A DNA stretch of 64,000 nt from Qipengyuania sp. SS22 (GCF_025736935.1 NZ_CP107048.1:2555501-2619500); one strand, 5' to 3'. Positions 43,108 to 55,410 are shown, counted from the stretch's first letter. Program-made: numbers and translations. The notes: generated from the letters alone by a model not told the origin.

Positions 43108-46100
43108 ATGCTGTTCGGTGCAGCGATCATTGCGGCGACGCTCTACCTGGCGCTGCTGTTCTGGATCGCCGCGCGGCAGGACCGGCTGGCCGACGCGGGA
43201 CAAATCGTGTCCGCGCGCAGGCGCGACTGGACCTATGGTCTCAGCCTGGCGGTCTATTGCACCAGCTGGACCTTTTTCGGCGGCGTGGGTTCGGCCGCAA
43301 GTTCGGGCTGGCATTACCTGCCGATCTATCTCGGCCCGGTGCTGGTCTTCACCCTCGGCTTCGGATTGGTGCGGCGCATTCTCGCGCAGGCCAAGGCGCA
43401 GCACTCGACCTCGATCGCCGACTTCCTGTCTGCCCGTTATGGTAAGAGCGCCATCGTCGCGGCACTGGTGACGATCTTCGCCACGATCGGTTCGCTTCCC
43501 TACATGGCATTGCAGCTGCAATCGGTGGGCGCCTCGCTGCTCGCGCTCGATCCCGAGCTCAAGGCCAGGGTTTCGGCCAACGAGCTGGTCCTGCTGGTCG
43601 CAGGCAGCATGGCGCTGTTCGCCATCCTGTTTGGCTCGCGCCGCGTCGGCCGGGCGGGCGACAATGCGGGCCTGGTGCTCACCATCGCGGTGGAATCGGC
43701 GGTCAAAATTCTCGCGCTATTGGCCGTGGCGGCATTCGCGCTGACAATCGTCGCCGACCGGCCGGAGGTGATTGCACCCTCGGTTTCCCCGTTTTCGGCC
43801 CGCCAGTTCGATGCCCGGTTTGCCGTACTCACATTGATCGCGGCCTGCGCCGCATTGTGCCTTCCGCGCCAGTTCCACATGAGCTTCGTCGAGGCCCAGA
43901 CCGACCGCGCCGGCCCGCGGATGCAGTGGATCTTTCCCGCCTATCTTGTGGTCACTTCGCTGGTCATCGTGCCGATCGTGCTGGCGGGGATCGCCGTGCT
44001 TCCCGCTTCGACGCCCGCCGACCTGATCGTCATGGAGCTGCCGCTCAAAAGCGGCAATGCGGTGCTCGCGCTATTCGTCTTTATCGGCGGGTTTGCCGCC
44101 TCAACCGGCATGATCGTGGTCGCCAGCGTGGCTCTCTCGACGATGATCACCAACGACCTCGTCTCGCCGCTGGTGTTCCGGCGCGAACTCAAGGGCCGGG
44201 GCGACCGGACCCGGCTCGCGACCCGCCTGCTGATGATCCGCCGGCTCGTCATCGCCGCGCTGCTGTTTTTCGCCTACCTCGTCTATCTCGGCTTCGGCAA
44301 CACGGCGAACCTTGCCGGTCTCGGGACACTGGCCTTTGCCGCCATGGCGCAATTCGCGCCGGGGCTCGTGCTCGGCATGATCACGCGGAACGGCAACAAG
44401 GTGGGCATGGTCTGCGGCTTGCTGGCTGGCTTTGCCTGCTGGTTGGTGCTGCTCATTCTCCCGCCCGCTACGGGACAGATGCCGATATTCCTCATCCACC
44501 CGGATCCACTGGTCTCGGGCGTTCTGATGAGCCTTGGCGCCAATACAGCGGCCTTCTGGGCAGGTTCGGCACTGGGGCGCGAAACGCTGGTCGATGCCGC
44601 GCAGGCGGCGGCCTTCGTCGGCACGGCGGCACCGGGAGCGCGCCCGGCCTTCACTACCGCCAAGCGCATCGCCGACGTCCGCCTGCTGCTCGCCCAGTTT
44701 GTCGGGGAGAAGCGGGCGAGCGAGACGCTCGGCGCGGGGTATCGCGACAGCGATCCGGCCGATCCCCAAATCCTCGCGATGGCCGAGCGGACCATTGCCG
44801 GCGTGGTCGGCACCCCTTCGGCGCGCATGCTGATGTCGAGCTGGTCGCAAGGGGATCCGGTACCGCTCGAGCAGGTCGTCGCCATGTTCGACGAAACCAA
44901 CCGCCGCCTCTCCTTCAGCGGCGACCTGCTGCAGCTTGCGATCGAGAACATCGACCAGGGCGTCGCGCTTGTCGATCTGGACATGAACCTCGTCGCCTGG
45001 AACAGCCGCTACCAGGATATGTTCTCGCTGCCCGACGAAATGGCGAGCGTGGGCACGCCTATCGCCGACCTCATCCGCTACAATCTCGAACAGGGCGGCG
45101 TGCCCGAGCGGGAAATCGAGCTACAGGTCGCTCGCAGGCTCGAACATATGCGCGCCGGGCGCACGCATCGCCTCGAGCGCGAACAGCATGATGGGCGGGT
45201 CATGCGCATCATCGGCAATCCCGCACCCGGCGGCGGCTATGTCACCAGTTATAGCGATGTCACTGCCGACCGCCGCGCCGAGCAGGCGCTTGAACACAAG
45301 GTCGCCGAACGGACCCGGCAGCTGAGCGAGGCGAATACCAAGCTGGAGGCGGCGACCCGTTCGAAGACCCGCTTCCTCGCCGCGGCCAGCCACGATCTCA
45401 TCCAGCCGCTCAACGCCGCGCGGCTCTTCGCCTCGGCGCTGGGCGAGGAAGTTCGGGGCCGCGAACCGCTCGAGGCGCTGGTCAAGGATCTCGACGGGTC
45501 GATCACCTCGGCGGACCGGCTGATCCGCACGCTGCTCGACATCTCCAAGCTCGACGGGGGAGGGATCGAGCCGAAGCACGAACCCGTCGCGCTCGACGAT
45601 ATCTTCGACGAAATTATGCGTGAGTTCTCGGTGCAGGCGGAGAACAAGGGGCTCACCTTTCGCCGCGTCTCGACAAGCGCGTGGATCCAAACCGACCGCG
45701 CGCTGCTCGCAAGCGTAGTGCGAAACCTGATGAGCAATGCGATCCGCTACACCGAAAGCGGGGGCGTGTTGCTCGGCGTGCGACGGGTGGGCGCCGACAT
45801 CGAGCTTTGCGTCTTCGACACCGGACGGGGCATTGCCGAGGAGGATGTCGAACGGCTCTTCGGCGAGTTCCAGCGCGGGCGAACGCCCGACCGCGAGGGC
45901 CTTGGCCTGGGCCTGGCCATCGTACGGCGCATCACCGCGCTACTTTCGATCGACATTGTCACCCGCTCTGTTCTCGGGCGCGGAAGCAGCTTCTCGGTCC
46001 GGCTGCCGGTCCTGCGCTGGAGCGCCCGCGCAGAACCCGAGCGCCGGGGGCGCAAGGCGTCGACAATTGCGAATGCGCGCATCCTCGTGGTCGACAACGA

Positions 46101-46473
46101 TCCGGGCGCTCTCAACGCGACCGCCGCGCTACTCGACCGATGGGAGCTCGAGGTGACCTGCGCTTCGGGCGAGGCGGAAGCGCTCGCAGTCGCGCCGACC
46201 GCGCCGGATGTGGTTATCATGGACTTCCGTCTCGATGACGGCGCGCGTGGCGACGGTGTTTACGAGGTCCTGTGCGCTGCATGGGGCACCCGCCCGCCAG
46301 CGATCCTGCTGACTGCCGAAGCGAGCGAGGAAACCGAGGCAGCCGCGGCGCGCATGGGGGCGAACCGGCTGCTGAAACCGTCCTCGCCAGCCGCGCTGCG
46401 AGCACTCTTTTCGGATTGCGTGGCGCGCAGCAGGCCCGAAAATCAGGCCGAGGTCGGGGTCGCTAAGTCCTGA
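43108..46473 (+). CDS. CrbS-like symporter-sensor hybrid histidine kinase
   Basis: A 1121-residue fusion. Residues about 1-480 form an SSS-like transporter domain (DWTYGLSLAVYCTSWTFFGG, LCLPRQFHMSFVEAQ). Then come a PAS domain (about 600-720, VALVDLDMNLVAWNSRYQDM), a coiled linker, HisKA with the phospho-acceptor His in FLAAASHDLIQPLNAARLF, HATPase (NLMSNAIRYTESGG, DTGRGIAEED, GLGLGLAIV) and a C-terminal receiver (ILVVDNDPGALNATAALLD, acceptor Asp in VVIMDFRLDDG). This is the architecture of CrbS, CbrA and NahK. CrbS senses acetate-linked signals and, through CrbR, controls acs and uptake genes, all present here. Its 3' end overlaps the response regulator gene tail by 31 nt. Confidence 0.9.
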   Translation: MLFGAAIIAATLYLALLFWIAARQDRLADAGQIVSARRRDWTYGLSLAVYCTSWTFFGGVGSAASSGWHYLPIYLGPVLVFTLGFGLVRRILAQAKAQHSTSIADFLSARYGKSAIVAALVTIFATIGSLPYMALQLQSVGASLLALDPELKARVSANELVLLVAGSMALFAILFGSRRVGRAGDNAGLVLTIAVESAVKILALLAVAAFALTIVADRPEVIAPSVSPFSARQFDARFAVLTLIAACAALCLPRQFHMSFVEAQTDRAGPRMQWIFPAYLVVTSLVIVPIVLAGIAVLPASTPADLIVMELPLKSGNAVLALFVFIGGFAASTGMIVVASVALSTMITNDLVSPLVFRRELKGRGDRTRLATRLLMIRRLVIAALLFFAYLVYLGFGNTANLAGLGTLAFAAMAQFAPGLVLGMITRNGNKVGMVCGLLAGFACWLVLLILPPATGQMPIFLIHPDPLVSGVLMSLGANTAAFWAGSALGRETLVDAAQAAAFVGTAAPGARPAFTTAKRIADVRLLLAQFVGEKRASETLGAGYRDSDPADPQILAMAERTIAGVVGTPSARMLMSSWSQGDPVPLEQVVAMFDETNRRLSFSGDLLQLAIENIDQGVALVDLDMNLVAWNSRYQDMFSLPDEMASVGTPIADLIRYNLEQGGVPEREIELQVARRLEHMRAGRTHRLEREQHDGRVMRIIGNPAPGGGYVTSYSDVTADRRAEQALEHKVAERTRQLSEANTKLEAATRSKTRFLAAASHDLIQPLNAARLFASALGEEVRGREPLEALVKDLDGSITSADRLIRTLLDISKLDGGGIEPKHEPVALDDIFDEIMREFSVQAENKGLTFRRVSTSAWIQTDRALLASVVRNLMSNAIRYTESGGVLLGVRRVGADIELCVFDTGRGIAEEDVERLFGEFQRGRTPDREGLGLGLAIVRRITALLSIDIVTRSVLGRGSSFSVRLPVLRWSARAEPERRGRKASTIANARILVVDNDPGALNATAALLDRWELEVTCASGEAEALAVAPTAPDVVIMDFRLDDGARGDGVYEVLCAAWGTRPPAILLTAEASEETEAAAARMGANRLLKPSSPAALRALFSDCVARSRPENQAEVGVAKS

Positions 46474-47078
46474 GCCACCTCCAGCTTGCCCGCCAGCAGG
46501 ACCGCCTGCGTACGGTTCACCACGCCCAGCTTGCGGAAAATGGCGGTGATGTGCGCCTTTACGGTCGCCTCGCTGATGTCGAGCTCATAGGCGATCTGCT
46601 TGTTGAGCAGCCCCTGGCTCAACTGGCCGAGAATCCGGCGCTGGGCGGGCGTGAGGTTGGCAATGCGGGCGAGGTCGTCGTCGGTTGCGCCGTCGCTTTC
46701 GGGAAACCAGTCGTCTCCCTCGCGCACGCACGACAGCGCTTCGCGCATGAGTTCCAGGCTCGCCGACTTGGGAATGAACGCCGCCGCGCCCAGCTGGCTC
46801 GCCGCATCATACACGCGGGGCTCCTCGCTCGCGGAGATGATGGCAACCGGAAGCGCGGGAAAATCCTGCCGGAAGTCCATCAGGGCGCTCAGTCCGTTCG
46901 AATCCTCCATGTGGAGGTCCAACAGCAGGACTTCGGCGCCCCGGTCCAGCTCGCGCCGTGCTTCGGTCGCGCTCGACGTTTCGACGATCTCGGCCCCGGG
47001 CCAGACCTTGGCTACCGCGTGGCTTAACGCCGTGCGGAACAAGGGGTGATCGTCGGCGATGATGATGCGACTTGCCAT
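46443..47078 (-). CDS. LuxR-type response regulator (CrbR-like)
   Basis: A 211-residue two-domain regulator. The receiver (about 4-120) shows IIIADDHPLFRTAL, acceptor Asp in LLLDLHMEDSNGL and the Lys in AAFIPKSASLELM. The LuxR helix-turn-helix (about 145-205) reads LTPAQRRILGQLSQGLLNKQ and ISEATVKAHITAIFRKLGV. It lies 5 nt upstream of nothing on its own strand; rather it is downstream of acs with a 5-nt gap, so acs and the regulator share an operon. Convergent overlap with the CrbS-like kinase gene supports a dedicated pair. Confidence 0.9.
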   Translation of the reverse strand: MASRIIIADDHPLFRTALSHAVAKVWPGAEIVETSSATEARRELDRGAEVLLLDLHMEDSNGLSALMDFRQDFPALPVAIISASEEPRVYDAASQLGAAAFIPKSASLELMREALSCVREGDDWFPESDGATDDDLARIANLTPAQRRILGQLSQGLLNKQIAYELDISEATVKAHITAIFRKLGVVNRTQAVLLAGKLEVAQDLATPTSA

Positions 47079-47083
47079 CTCGA

Positions 47084-49015
<1,932 letters not shown>

Positions 49016-49072
49016 GAAATGTCTCCCTTCTTTATCGACCCAGATAGCAGCCCCGGCACCATACGCGCTGTC

Positions 49073-49084
49073 AGACCAAGGTCT
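49073..49084. promoter_or_regulatory. palindrome between acs and the porin gene
   Basis: AGACC-AA-GGTCT is an inverted repeat at the centre of the 142-nt divergent region, about 58 nt from acs and 74 nt from the porin start. It is well placed for one dimeric LuxR-type regulator to control both genes. The assignment to the CrbR-like regulator is inference. Confidence 0.4.
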
Positions 49085-49157
49085 TACGACCATCTGCCGA
49101 TTTATCTGTCCCACCCGAAGTGCATCATCCCCCGGATAATATCTGAGGGAGGCTAAC

Positions 49158-50546
49158 ATGGGTGGCAGCGCATTCGGAAAATTCATGCGGGCAGGACTTC
49201 TTGCCGGAACCTGCCTTGCGGCGGCCCCGGCGGCAGCACAGGACGACGATGTCGAGGCTCGGTTGGACCGGCTCGAAAGGCTGGTCACGCAATTGGTCGA
49301 ACGGCTTGACGCCAAGGACGGCGAACTGGATGCCCGGCAAGCCGAAACGGTCGCCCAGACGCAGCAGGCGCTGGCCGAGACCCGTATTCTCCATGAACGC
49401 CAGGAACAACTTGCCGCGCAGATCGACGAGCCGAAGAAGGACGAAGGCAAGGGTTTCCGGGTTGGCAGCACGCTCGTCTCCTACGCCGGTTATGTGAAGC
49501 TCGATGCGATTACCCAGCGCACCAGTGCCGGGCAGGTGGGCTCAAGCAGTATAGTGCGCGATTTTCTCATCCCCGGCGCCATCCCCGTGGGCGGGGATGC
49601 ATCGGGTTGGGACACCGATTTCAACGCGCGCCAGAGCCGCCTTGTGTTCAAGACCGCGACCGATGTCGGGGGCGAGCATACGCTCGGCTCGCAGATCGAA
49701 CTCGACTTCATGGTCACACCCGATGGCGATGAGCGCATTTCCAACAGCTACCAGCCGCGCTTGCGGCAAGCCTTCGTCACCTATGACAATTGGCTGTTCG
49801 GTCAGGCATGGTCGACCTTCCAGAATGTCGGCGCTCTGCCCGAAAGCCTCGACTTCATCGGGACCACGCCGGGCACGGTATTCGTCCGCCAGCCGATGAT
49901 CCGATATACCGCCGGCGGCTTCATGCTGGCGACGGAGCAGCCGGAAACCACCGTGACCGCGAGCAATGGCGCGCGCGTGCTGCCCGGCGACGACACCATT
50001 CCCGACATGGTGGTGCGATATAATCTCACCGGCGACTGGGGCTCTCTCACCGCAGCGGGCATCCTCAGGAACCTGCGTATCGCAGACGATGACTTCGGGA
50101 CGGGTTCGGACAGCGCGTTCGGCTATGGCCTGAGCGTCTCGGGCAGGGTCCGGCTGGGCGAGCGCGACGATTTCCGATTCATGGGGACGGCCGGCGACGG
50201 GCTGGGGCGCTACATCGGGCTCAACATCGTCAACGATGCCGCAGTAGACGCTGATGGCGACCTCGACCCGATCTTTACCTATTCGGGCTTCGGCGCCTTC
50301 CGCCACCAATGGTCGGACCAGCTGCGTTCGAGTATCGCGGGGTCCTATTTCAAGGCCGACAACCCGGTCCTGCTGACATCGGGCGCAGTCACCGACGAAA
50401 GCTGGAACGTCCTGGCGAACCTCATCTATTCGCCCGTCCGCCCGATCGATATCGGGATCGAGTACATGTATGCCGAGCGGACCACCGAAGACGGCCAGTC
50501 GGGCAATCTCCAGAAGGTCCAGGTCTCGACCAAATATTCGTTTTGA
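49158..50546 (+). CDS. DcaP-type outer-membrane porin
   Basis: A 462-residue outer-membrane protein. It has a signal peptide (about 1-29, ending APAAAQ) and a coiled-coil N-terminal extension (about 31-85, [20 protein letters not shown]) as in trimeric DcaP. A 16-strand-type barrel follows, beginning [19 protein letters not shown] and ending VQVSTKYSF with the terminal Phe needed for assembly. DcaP proteins pass dicarboxylates and other anions. It is divergent from acs, matching a carboxylate-uptake role. The ribosome-binding site GGGAGG is 5 nt from the ATG. Confidence 0.88.
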   Translation: MGGSAFGKFMRAGLLAGTCLAAAPAAAQDDDVEARLDRLERLVTQLVERLDAKDGELDARQAETVAQTQQALAETRILHERQEQLAAQIDEPKKDEGKGFRVGSTLVSYAGYVKLDAITQRTSAGQVGSSSIVRDFLIPGAIPVGGDASGWDTDFNARQSRLVFKTATDVGGEHTLGSQIELDFMVTPDGDERISNSYQPRLRQAFVTYDNWLFGQAWSTFQNVGALPESLDFIGTTPGTVFVRQPMIRYTAGGFMLATEQPETTVTASNGARVLPGDDTIPDMVVRYNLTGDWGSLTAAGILRNLRIADDDFGTGSDSAFGYGLSVSGRVRLGERDDFRFMGTAGDGLGRYIGLNIVNDAAVDADGDLDPIFTYSGFGAFRHQWSDQLRSSIAGSYFKADNPVLLTSGAVTDESWNVLANLIYSPVRPIDIGIEYMYAERTTEDGQSGNLQKVQVSTKYSF

Positions 50547-50613
50547 GCGCGGCCCGTTTGCTGGATTTCCGGTTAGCCGCGGGTCTTATCGATTTCCTGC
50601 TTCCGCCCCCCGG

Positions 50614-51591
50614 TTAGGCCCCCAAGCGGCGGCGTAGTTCGGCGGTCGAGGTGCGGGAGACCGGGGCCGGTACGGGGCAGCCCTTGACGAGTAACTCAAG
50701 ATCCTGCCCGCCCGGGCGGCGGCGCAGGAGTTCGACCAGCCGGATATTGACGAGGGTCGAACGATGGACCCGCAGGAAATCTTGGTCGGGCAGGACCGAC
50801 TGCCACCAGCGCAGCGGGCGGTCGTCGGTCAGTTGGGTGCCGTCGCGCAGGCCGACCAGCGACCCGTCGCGATCGGCGCGAACCGACGCGATAGACGCCA
50901 ATGGCACGCCGCGGGCCGACCTGCCCGACTGGAGATAGATCGGGACCGAGAATTCCTCGTCCGCCGGTTTGCGTTTGGGGGCGCCTTCGGTGTTCGCCAC
51001 CCCCATCAACGCAGCGATCTGGATCAGCGCGTGGACTTCGTCGATGGTCCAGCGGCGCGGGCTGCGCGCGGCATCGAGCCCGATACACGCGATCAACCGG
51101 CCGTCATCATTATGGACCGGGACCGTCAGCGTGCTCTGGATCTGCTGATGCCTGAATTCGACCTGCAGGCTGCGCAGGCTGCGGGGCAGCGTGGCCACAT
51201 CGTTGATGGCGACACTGCGCCCCTCCCGCAGGGGGGCCAACATTTCTCCCATCATGCTAACCGGGACGTTCTGCAGATTCGCGACATGCGACGACACGCC
51301 CTCTTGGCACCATTCGTTCGAATTGCGCAGCAGCGTGACATCGTCGTTGAAACGCATCACCCACGCGCGATCGACCCTGGCCGCCACCCCGATATATTCA
51401 AGGACCTGCGGAATCGCCTCCTCGAACGGGAGCGACAGCAGGAACCGCGAGGCGATGACCGCCCAACACGGCGGATCGAGATATTCGGGCAATTGGGCCA
51501 GCTGCCAGATGTCCACCTCGCTGCCGAAACGTCGAGGTCCCCCTTCGAGCTCGATCAGGTTTTCACTCCATTCAGATGCCATGCTTGCCAT
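50614..51591 (-). CDS. GAF-LytTR transcription regulator
   Basis: A 325-residue cytoplasmic protein. A GAF-like sensory domain covers about residues 45-200 (FEEAIPQVLEYIGVAARVDR, STLTVPVHNDDGRLIACIGL) and a LytTR DNA-binding domain about residues 215-323 (IYLQSGRSARGVPLASIASV, SVLPDQDFLRVHRSTLVNI, VELLRRRPGGQDLELLVKG). No receiver domain is present, so it responds to a ligand or redox signal rather than phosphorylation. It converges with the porin gene and is divergent from the YadA-like adhesin gene, either of which could be its target. Confidence 0.88.
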   Translation of the reverse strand: MASMASEWSENLIELEGGPRRFGSEVDIWQLAQLPEYLDPPCWAVIASRFLLSLPFEEAIPQVLEYIGVAARVDRAWVMRFNDDVTLLRNSNEWCQEGVSSHVANLQNVPVSMMGEMLAPLREGRSVAINDVATLPRSLRSLQVEFRHQQIQSTLTVPVHNDDGRLIACIGLDAARSPRRWTIDEVHALIQIAALMGVANTEGAPKRKPADEEFSVPIYLQSGRSARGVPLASIASVRADRDGSLVGLRDGTQLTDDRPLRWWQSVLPDQDFLRVHRSTLVNIRLVELLRRRPGGQDLELLVKGCPVPAPVSRTSTAELRRRLGA

Positions 51592-51939
51592 TCGCCGGAA
51601 TCCCCCTTGCCTGAATTCGTCCGAAATTGTCTGCCTTCGCCGAGCTAACTAGCCGCTTGGGCTCGTATTCAAAGGTTTCAGGGATTCGGGAAGATCAAGT
51701 AAACGAGGGAGCATAAAACGCGCGCAGCGATCGGGAGCTGCGCGTCACCTCGTGTGCGGGTCTTTGCTGGGCCTCGCATGCGCCGGGCTGCGAGCATCTG
51801 CGACAGATAGCCTCACCCGGCCACGTCACCGCCTGCCCACCGGCGCGGCGACAAGGCGTGTTTCCAAGCGATTGATCACATCCAGCAGCGGCCGCGGGCC
51901 GCGGCGGATCCAATTTGACTACCTGGGAGGGGGATAATC
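51592..51939. other. 348-nt divergent intergenic region (regulator / adhesin)
   Basis: No gene is visible here. It contains a perfect 8-bp hairpin (CGCGCAGC 51721-51728, GCTGCGCG 51737-51744, 8-nt loop). It ends with a strong GGGAGGGGG ribosome-binding site before the adhesin ATG. I find neither a sigma-54 element nor TTGCA repeats like those at 61.1 and 63.7 kb. Confidence 0.5.
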
Positions 51940-54900
51940 ATGTCTATTTCTACGAGAGATTTCCGGCGCAGCTTGCTCGTCGCGACCGGCATCGGCGCGA
52001 TCGCGGTATCCAGTCCGGCCATGGCCGAGGATTGCTTCCTCGACCGGGACGACGATGGCGCCATCGATGCAGCCACCGACGATGACGGTGGCGCGGATTC
52101 CGGCGATCTCGACACTAACCTTGCCTGCGGTGTCGACGCGACGGCGACGGGCGCTGACAGCACGGCGACGGGTGCATCCAGCACGGCGACCGGCGTCAGC
52201 AGCACAGCGACCGGGGCTGGAAGTGTCGCCAGTGCCACGCAAAGCACGGCAACCGGACGGTTCAGCACGGCCAGCGGAATGAATGGTACCGCCACGGGCG
52301 CCTTCACCTCCGCCGGGGGGGTAAGTTCCACAGCCACGGGTGCGTTTAGCAATGCAAGCAACCAGAATAGCACAGCGACCGGGGCGAACAGCGCGGCAAC
52401 AGGCAATCTAAGCACGGCCACCGGAAAAAGTAGCGCGGCTTCGGGCACAGACAGCACCGCCACCGGCGGGAGCAGTGCGGCGAGCGCCACGAGCAGCACG
52501 GCCACCGGGGCGAGCAGTCTCGCAAGCGGTGTGCAAAGCACGGCGACCGGCGCCAGCAGCGAAGCCAGCGGTTTCAACAGCACGACGACAGGCGCATACA
52601 GCACCGCCACAGCCGTTAACGCGACCGCAAACGGATACGACAGTGACGCCACCGGCATGGACAGTACCGCAGCCGGCGCTTTCAGCGAGGCGAGCGGCGC
52701 AAACGCCACTACCACCGGTGCATCCAGCGCAGCGAGCGGCGAGAATGCCACCGCAAACGGCTATTCCAGCGCCGCCAGCGGAACCGACAGCACCGCCCTC
52801 GGCGCAGAAAGTACCGCATCCGCCGTCAGGAGCACGGCCACAGGGGCGAACAGCACGGCCAGCGGGCTGCAAAGCATGGCCAACGGCTATGGCAGTCAGG
52901 CCACGGCGTTCAACAGCCTTGCCGTGGGGGCCTTGAGCAGCGCGACCGGCAACAAGTCTACGGCCGTCGGGACCGATAGCACCGCGAGTGCCGAGAACAG
53001 CACTGCCGCGGGTTTTTCCAGCGTAGCGACCTTCTTCGACAGCACTGCCATCGGTGCCAGCAGCTCCGCCACCCAAACGAGCGCCACCGCGACCGGCGCG
53101 AACAGCACGGCCAGCGGCCAGAGCAGCACCGCTACCGGCACCAGCAGCACAGCTTCTGGTAGCAACAGCACCGCCACCGGGGCGAGCAGTGCGGCAACCG
53201 GGACCCAGACCGTCGCCATGGGTACGGCCAGCCAGGCGACCGGCTTCGATGCCAGCGCATTCGGTGCTTCCAGCAAAGCCACCGCTACCTTCACGACAGC
53301 GATCGGCGGTTTCAGCGAGGCTAGCGGCAGCAATAGTACCGCCGCCGGCACCTATGCAGTGGCGAGCGGTACGCGGTCGATCGCCATCGGCAGCGATGGT
53401 AGCGACAGCGGCTTTATCGGCGCGATGGCATCGGCGACCAATAGCATCGCGATCGGGAATGATGCGCTCGCCGATTTCGCCAGTGCCATAGCGTTGGGCG
53501 GGAACGCGCAGGCCAGCGCGGCCAATGCGGTTGCGCTGGGCACGGGCTCGATCGCCGACCGCGCCAATACGGTCTCTCTCGGAAGCACCGGCAGCGAGCG
53601 GCAGATCGTCAACCTTGCCGCCGGAACGCAAGCGACCGATGCAGTCAACAAGGGCCAGCTCGACAACGTGGCGACATCGGCCGCCACCGCGCAGACGACT
53701 GCGAATACCGCAGTAGCCAACGCTGCCACTGCCCAGGCCACCGGGAATACCGCGCTTGCCGATGCCGCGACGGCTCAGGCCGCGGCCGAAGCGGCGCAGA
53801 CGACCGCCGACACTGCGGTGACTGCTGCCGCCTCGGCTCAGGCCACCGGGGATACAGCCCTCGCGAATGCGGCGACGGCTCAGGCTGCGGCGGAAGCTGC
53901 GCAGACGACCGCCGACGGTGCGGTGACCGCTGCCGCGTCGGCTCAGGCGACCGGGGATACGGCCCTAGCGAATGCAGCGACGGCTCAAGCTACTGCGGCG
54001 ACGGCGCAGACAACCGCCGATACGGCGCTCACCAATGCCGCTGCCGCGCAGGGAACTGCCAACACGGCGTTGGACAATGCCGCGACGGCGCAGAGCACGG
54101 CGAACACCGCTCGCACCGAAGCGGCAAATGCTCAAAGCCGCGCGGATGCCGCGTTCGACACCGCAGCCACCGCGCAGAGCACTGCCGACACGGCGCGTGC
54201 CGAAGCGCGCGCGGCCCAGCAGGCGGCCGATCAAGCTGGGTCCGGCGCGATAGCGGCCCAGGCCCGGGCCGATGCCGCTTTCGAAAATGCGGTGGATGCG
54301 CAGGCGAGCGCCAACCTAGCACGCACCGAGGCGCAGCAGGCGCAAACCGACGCCAACACTGCCCTGGCACGGGCCGAGGCGAACAGTGATGAATTGGCGT
54401 TCTTCGACAGCAACAGCAGCGGGCCGGGGGCATCGGCCACCGGCACCGATGCACTCGCGATCGGTACGGGCAGCCTTGCCAGCGGCGAACAGTCGGTGGC
54501 GATGGGGGCGAACGCGCAAGCGATAAACGGGCAGGCGGTCTCGATCGGGGCGGGCAATATCGCTTCGGGCAACGGCGCCGTCGCGATCGGCGATCCCAAT
54601 TTGGCAACCGGCACCGGTGCAGTGGCGCTGGGCGCGGACAACACCGCGACCGGCACCGGCGCGGTTGCCATCGGCAATCTGAACAGCGCGGTGGGGAATG
54701 GCGCTATCGCGCTGGGCAACGGCGCCTCCGCCAATGGCGCCGGTGCAATAGCGATCGGCAATGGCGCGATTGCGGCGCTGGACGGACAGGTCGCTCTGGG
54801 CGGCAGCGACAGCACCTATACGTTCGCCGGGTTGAATTCGGCCGAAAGCGCCGCGCGCCAGTCCGGGCCGGTGGCCCTGGTTACCGCGGATGCTGCGGGC

Positions 54901-55248
54901 AATCTGGGCGTAAGCACCTTCGACGTGGGGTCCCTTCAGAACATGGCCGGGCAGATGGATATGCTCCAGGGCAGTGTCGACACACTGTTCGATCTGGCAG
55001 CCGTCGAGCGTCGCGAGACCAATCGCGGGATCGCTGCCGCAGTGGCGCTGACGCCGGCGCCCATGCCGTCGGAAGTGGGCCGGGTCAGCTATGCGGCTAA
55101 CGCTTCGGTCTATCGCGGAGAGCTGGGTCTGGGCGCATCGCTGGCGGCGCGGGTCAATTCCGAGACGCCGCTCGCAGTCACGATGGGCGTGTCCTACAGC
55201 GGCGGCAAGAATACCGCCGCGCGGGTCGGAGTGGCGGGCGAGTTCTGA
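51940..55248 (+). CDS. YadA-like trimeric autotransporter adhesin
   Basis: A 1102-residue type Vc secreted adhesin. It has a signal peptide (about 1-29, ending SPAMA) and an Asp-rich patch resembling calcium-binding loops (FLDRDDDGAIDAATDDDGG). A very long head of Ser/Thr/Ala/Gly repeats follows (STATGASS, SAASGTDS types, about 64-500), then a YadA-type neck (NTVSLGSTGSERQIVNLAAG, then TQATDAVNKGQL). Next come an alanine-rich coiled-coil stalk (about 580-830), a second head (SVAMGANAQAINGQAVSIGA) and a C-terminal anchor (RGIAAAVALTPAPMPSEVGR to ARVGVAGEF) that forms the membrane barrel as a trimer. It should mediate surface attachment. Low complexity makes read-assembly errors possible. Confidence 0.92.
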   Translation: MSISTRDFRRSLLVATGIGAIAVSSPAMAEDCFLDRDDDGAIDAATDDDGGADSGDLDTNLACGVDATATGADSTATGASSTATGVSSTATGAGSVASATQSTATGRFSTASGMNGTATGAFTSAGGVSSTATGAFSNASNQNSTATGANSAATGNLSTATGKSSAASGTDSTATGGSSAASATSSTATGASSLASGVQSTATGASSEASGFNSTTTGAYSTATAVNATANGYDSDATGMDSTAAGAFSEASGANATTTGASSAASGENATANGYSSAASGTDSTALGAESTASAVRSTATGANSTASGLQSMANGYGSQATAFNSLAVGALSSATGNKSTAVGTDSTASAENSTAAGFSSVATFFDSTAIGASSSATQTSATATGANSTASGQSSTATGTSSTASGSNSTATGASSAATGTQTVAMGTASQATGFDASAFGASSKATATFTTAIGGFSEASGSNSTAAGTYAVASGTRSIAIGSDGSDSGFIGAMASATNSIAIGNDALADFASAIALGGNAQASAANAVALGTGSIADRANTVSLGSTGSERQIVNLAAGTQATDAVNKGQLDNVATSAATAQTTANTAVANAATAQATGNTALADAATAQAAAEAAQTTADTAVTAAASAQATGDTALANAATAQAAAEAAQTTADGAVTAAASAQATGDTALANAATAQATAATAQTTADTALTNAAAAQGTANTALDNAATAQSTANTARTEAANAQSRADAAFDTAATAQSTADTARAEARAAQQAADQAGSGAIAAQARADAAFENAVDAQASANLARTEAQQAQTDANTALARAEANSDELAFFDSNSSGPGASATGTDALAIGTGSLASGEQSVAMGANAQAINGQAVSIGAGNIASGNGAVAIGDPNLATGTGAVALGADNTATGTGAVAIGNLNSAVGNGAIALGNGASANGAGAIAIGNGAIAALDGQVALGGSDSTYTFAGLNSAESAARQSGPVALVTADAAGNLGVSTFDVGSLQNMAGQMDMLQGSVDTLFDLAAVERRETNRGIAAAVALTPAPMPSEVGRVSYAANASVYRGELGLGASLAARVNSETPLAVTMGVSYSGGKNTAARVGVAGEF
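53767..54021 (+). repeat. 105-bp tandem repeat in the adhesin stalk
   Basis: The phrase gcgacggctca recurs at 53767, 53872 and 53977, giving a 105-bp period. The first two units are near-identical and the third diverges in its second half. The period equals 35 residues, exactly five heptads, so unit gain or loss changes stalk length without breaking the coiled coil. Confidence 0.8.
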
Positions 55249-55410
55249 TTATTTGACCTCGGGGAGGGGCGGGCGGCTTGGGGCCGGCGATATGCCGGTC
55301 TCAAGACGCTTGCCACCGAACTGTCGCTAATCCAGCATATGTGTGGGCCGGCAGAGGCTTTGCGCCGGGACAGCGAGGTGTTGTCCGGGAGGCTTGCGAG
55401 GAGAAGCGAA

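Noticed and set aside
52408..53631. Long antisense frames over the adhesin head
   Set aside because: They are mirror products of the low-complexity repeat and have no start signals or family features.
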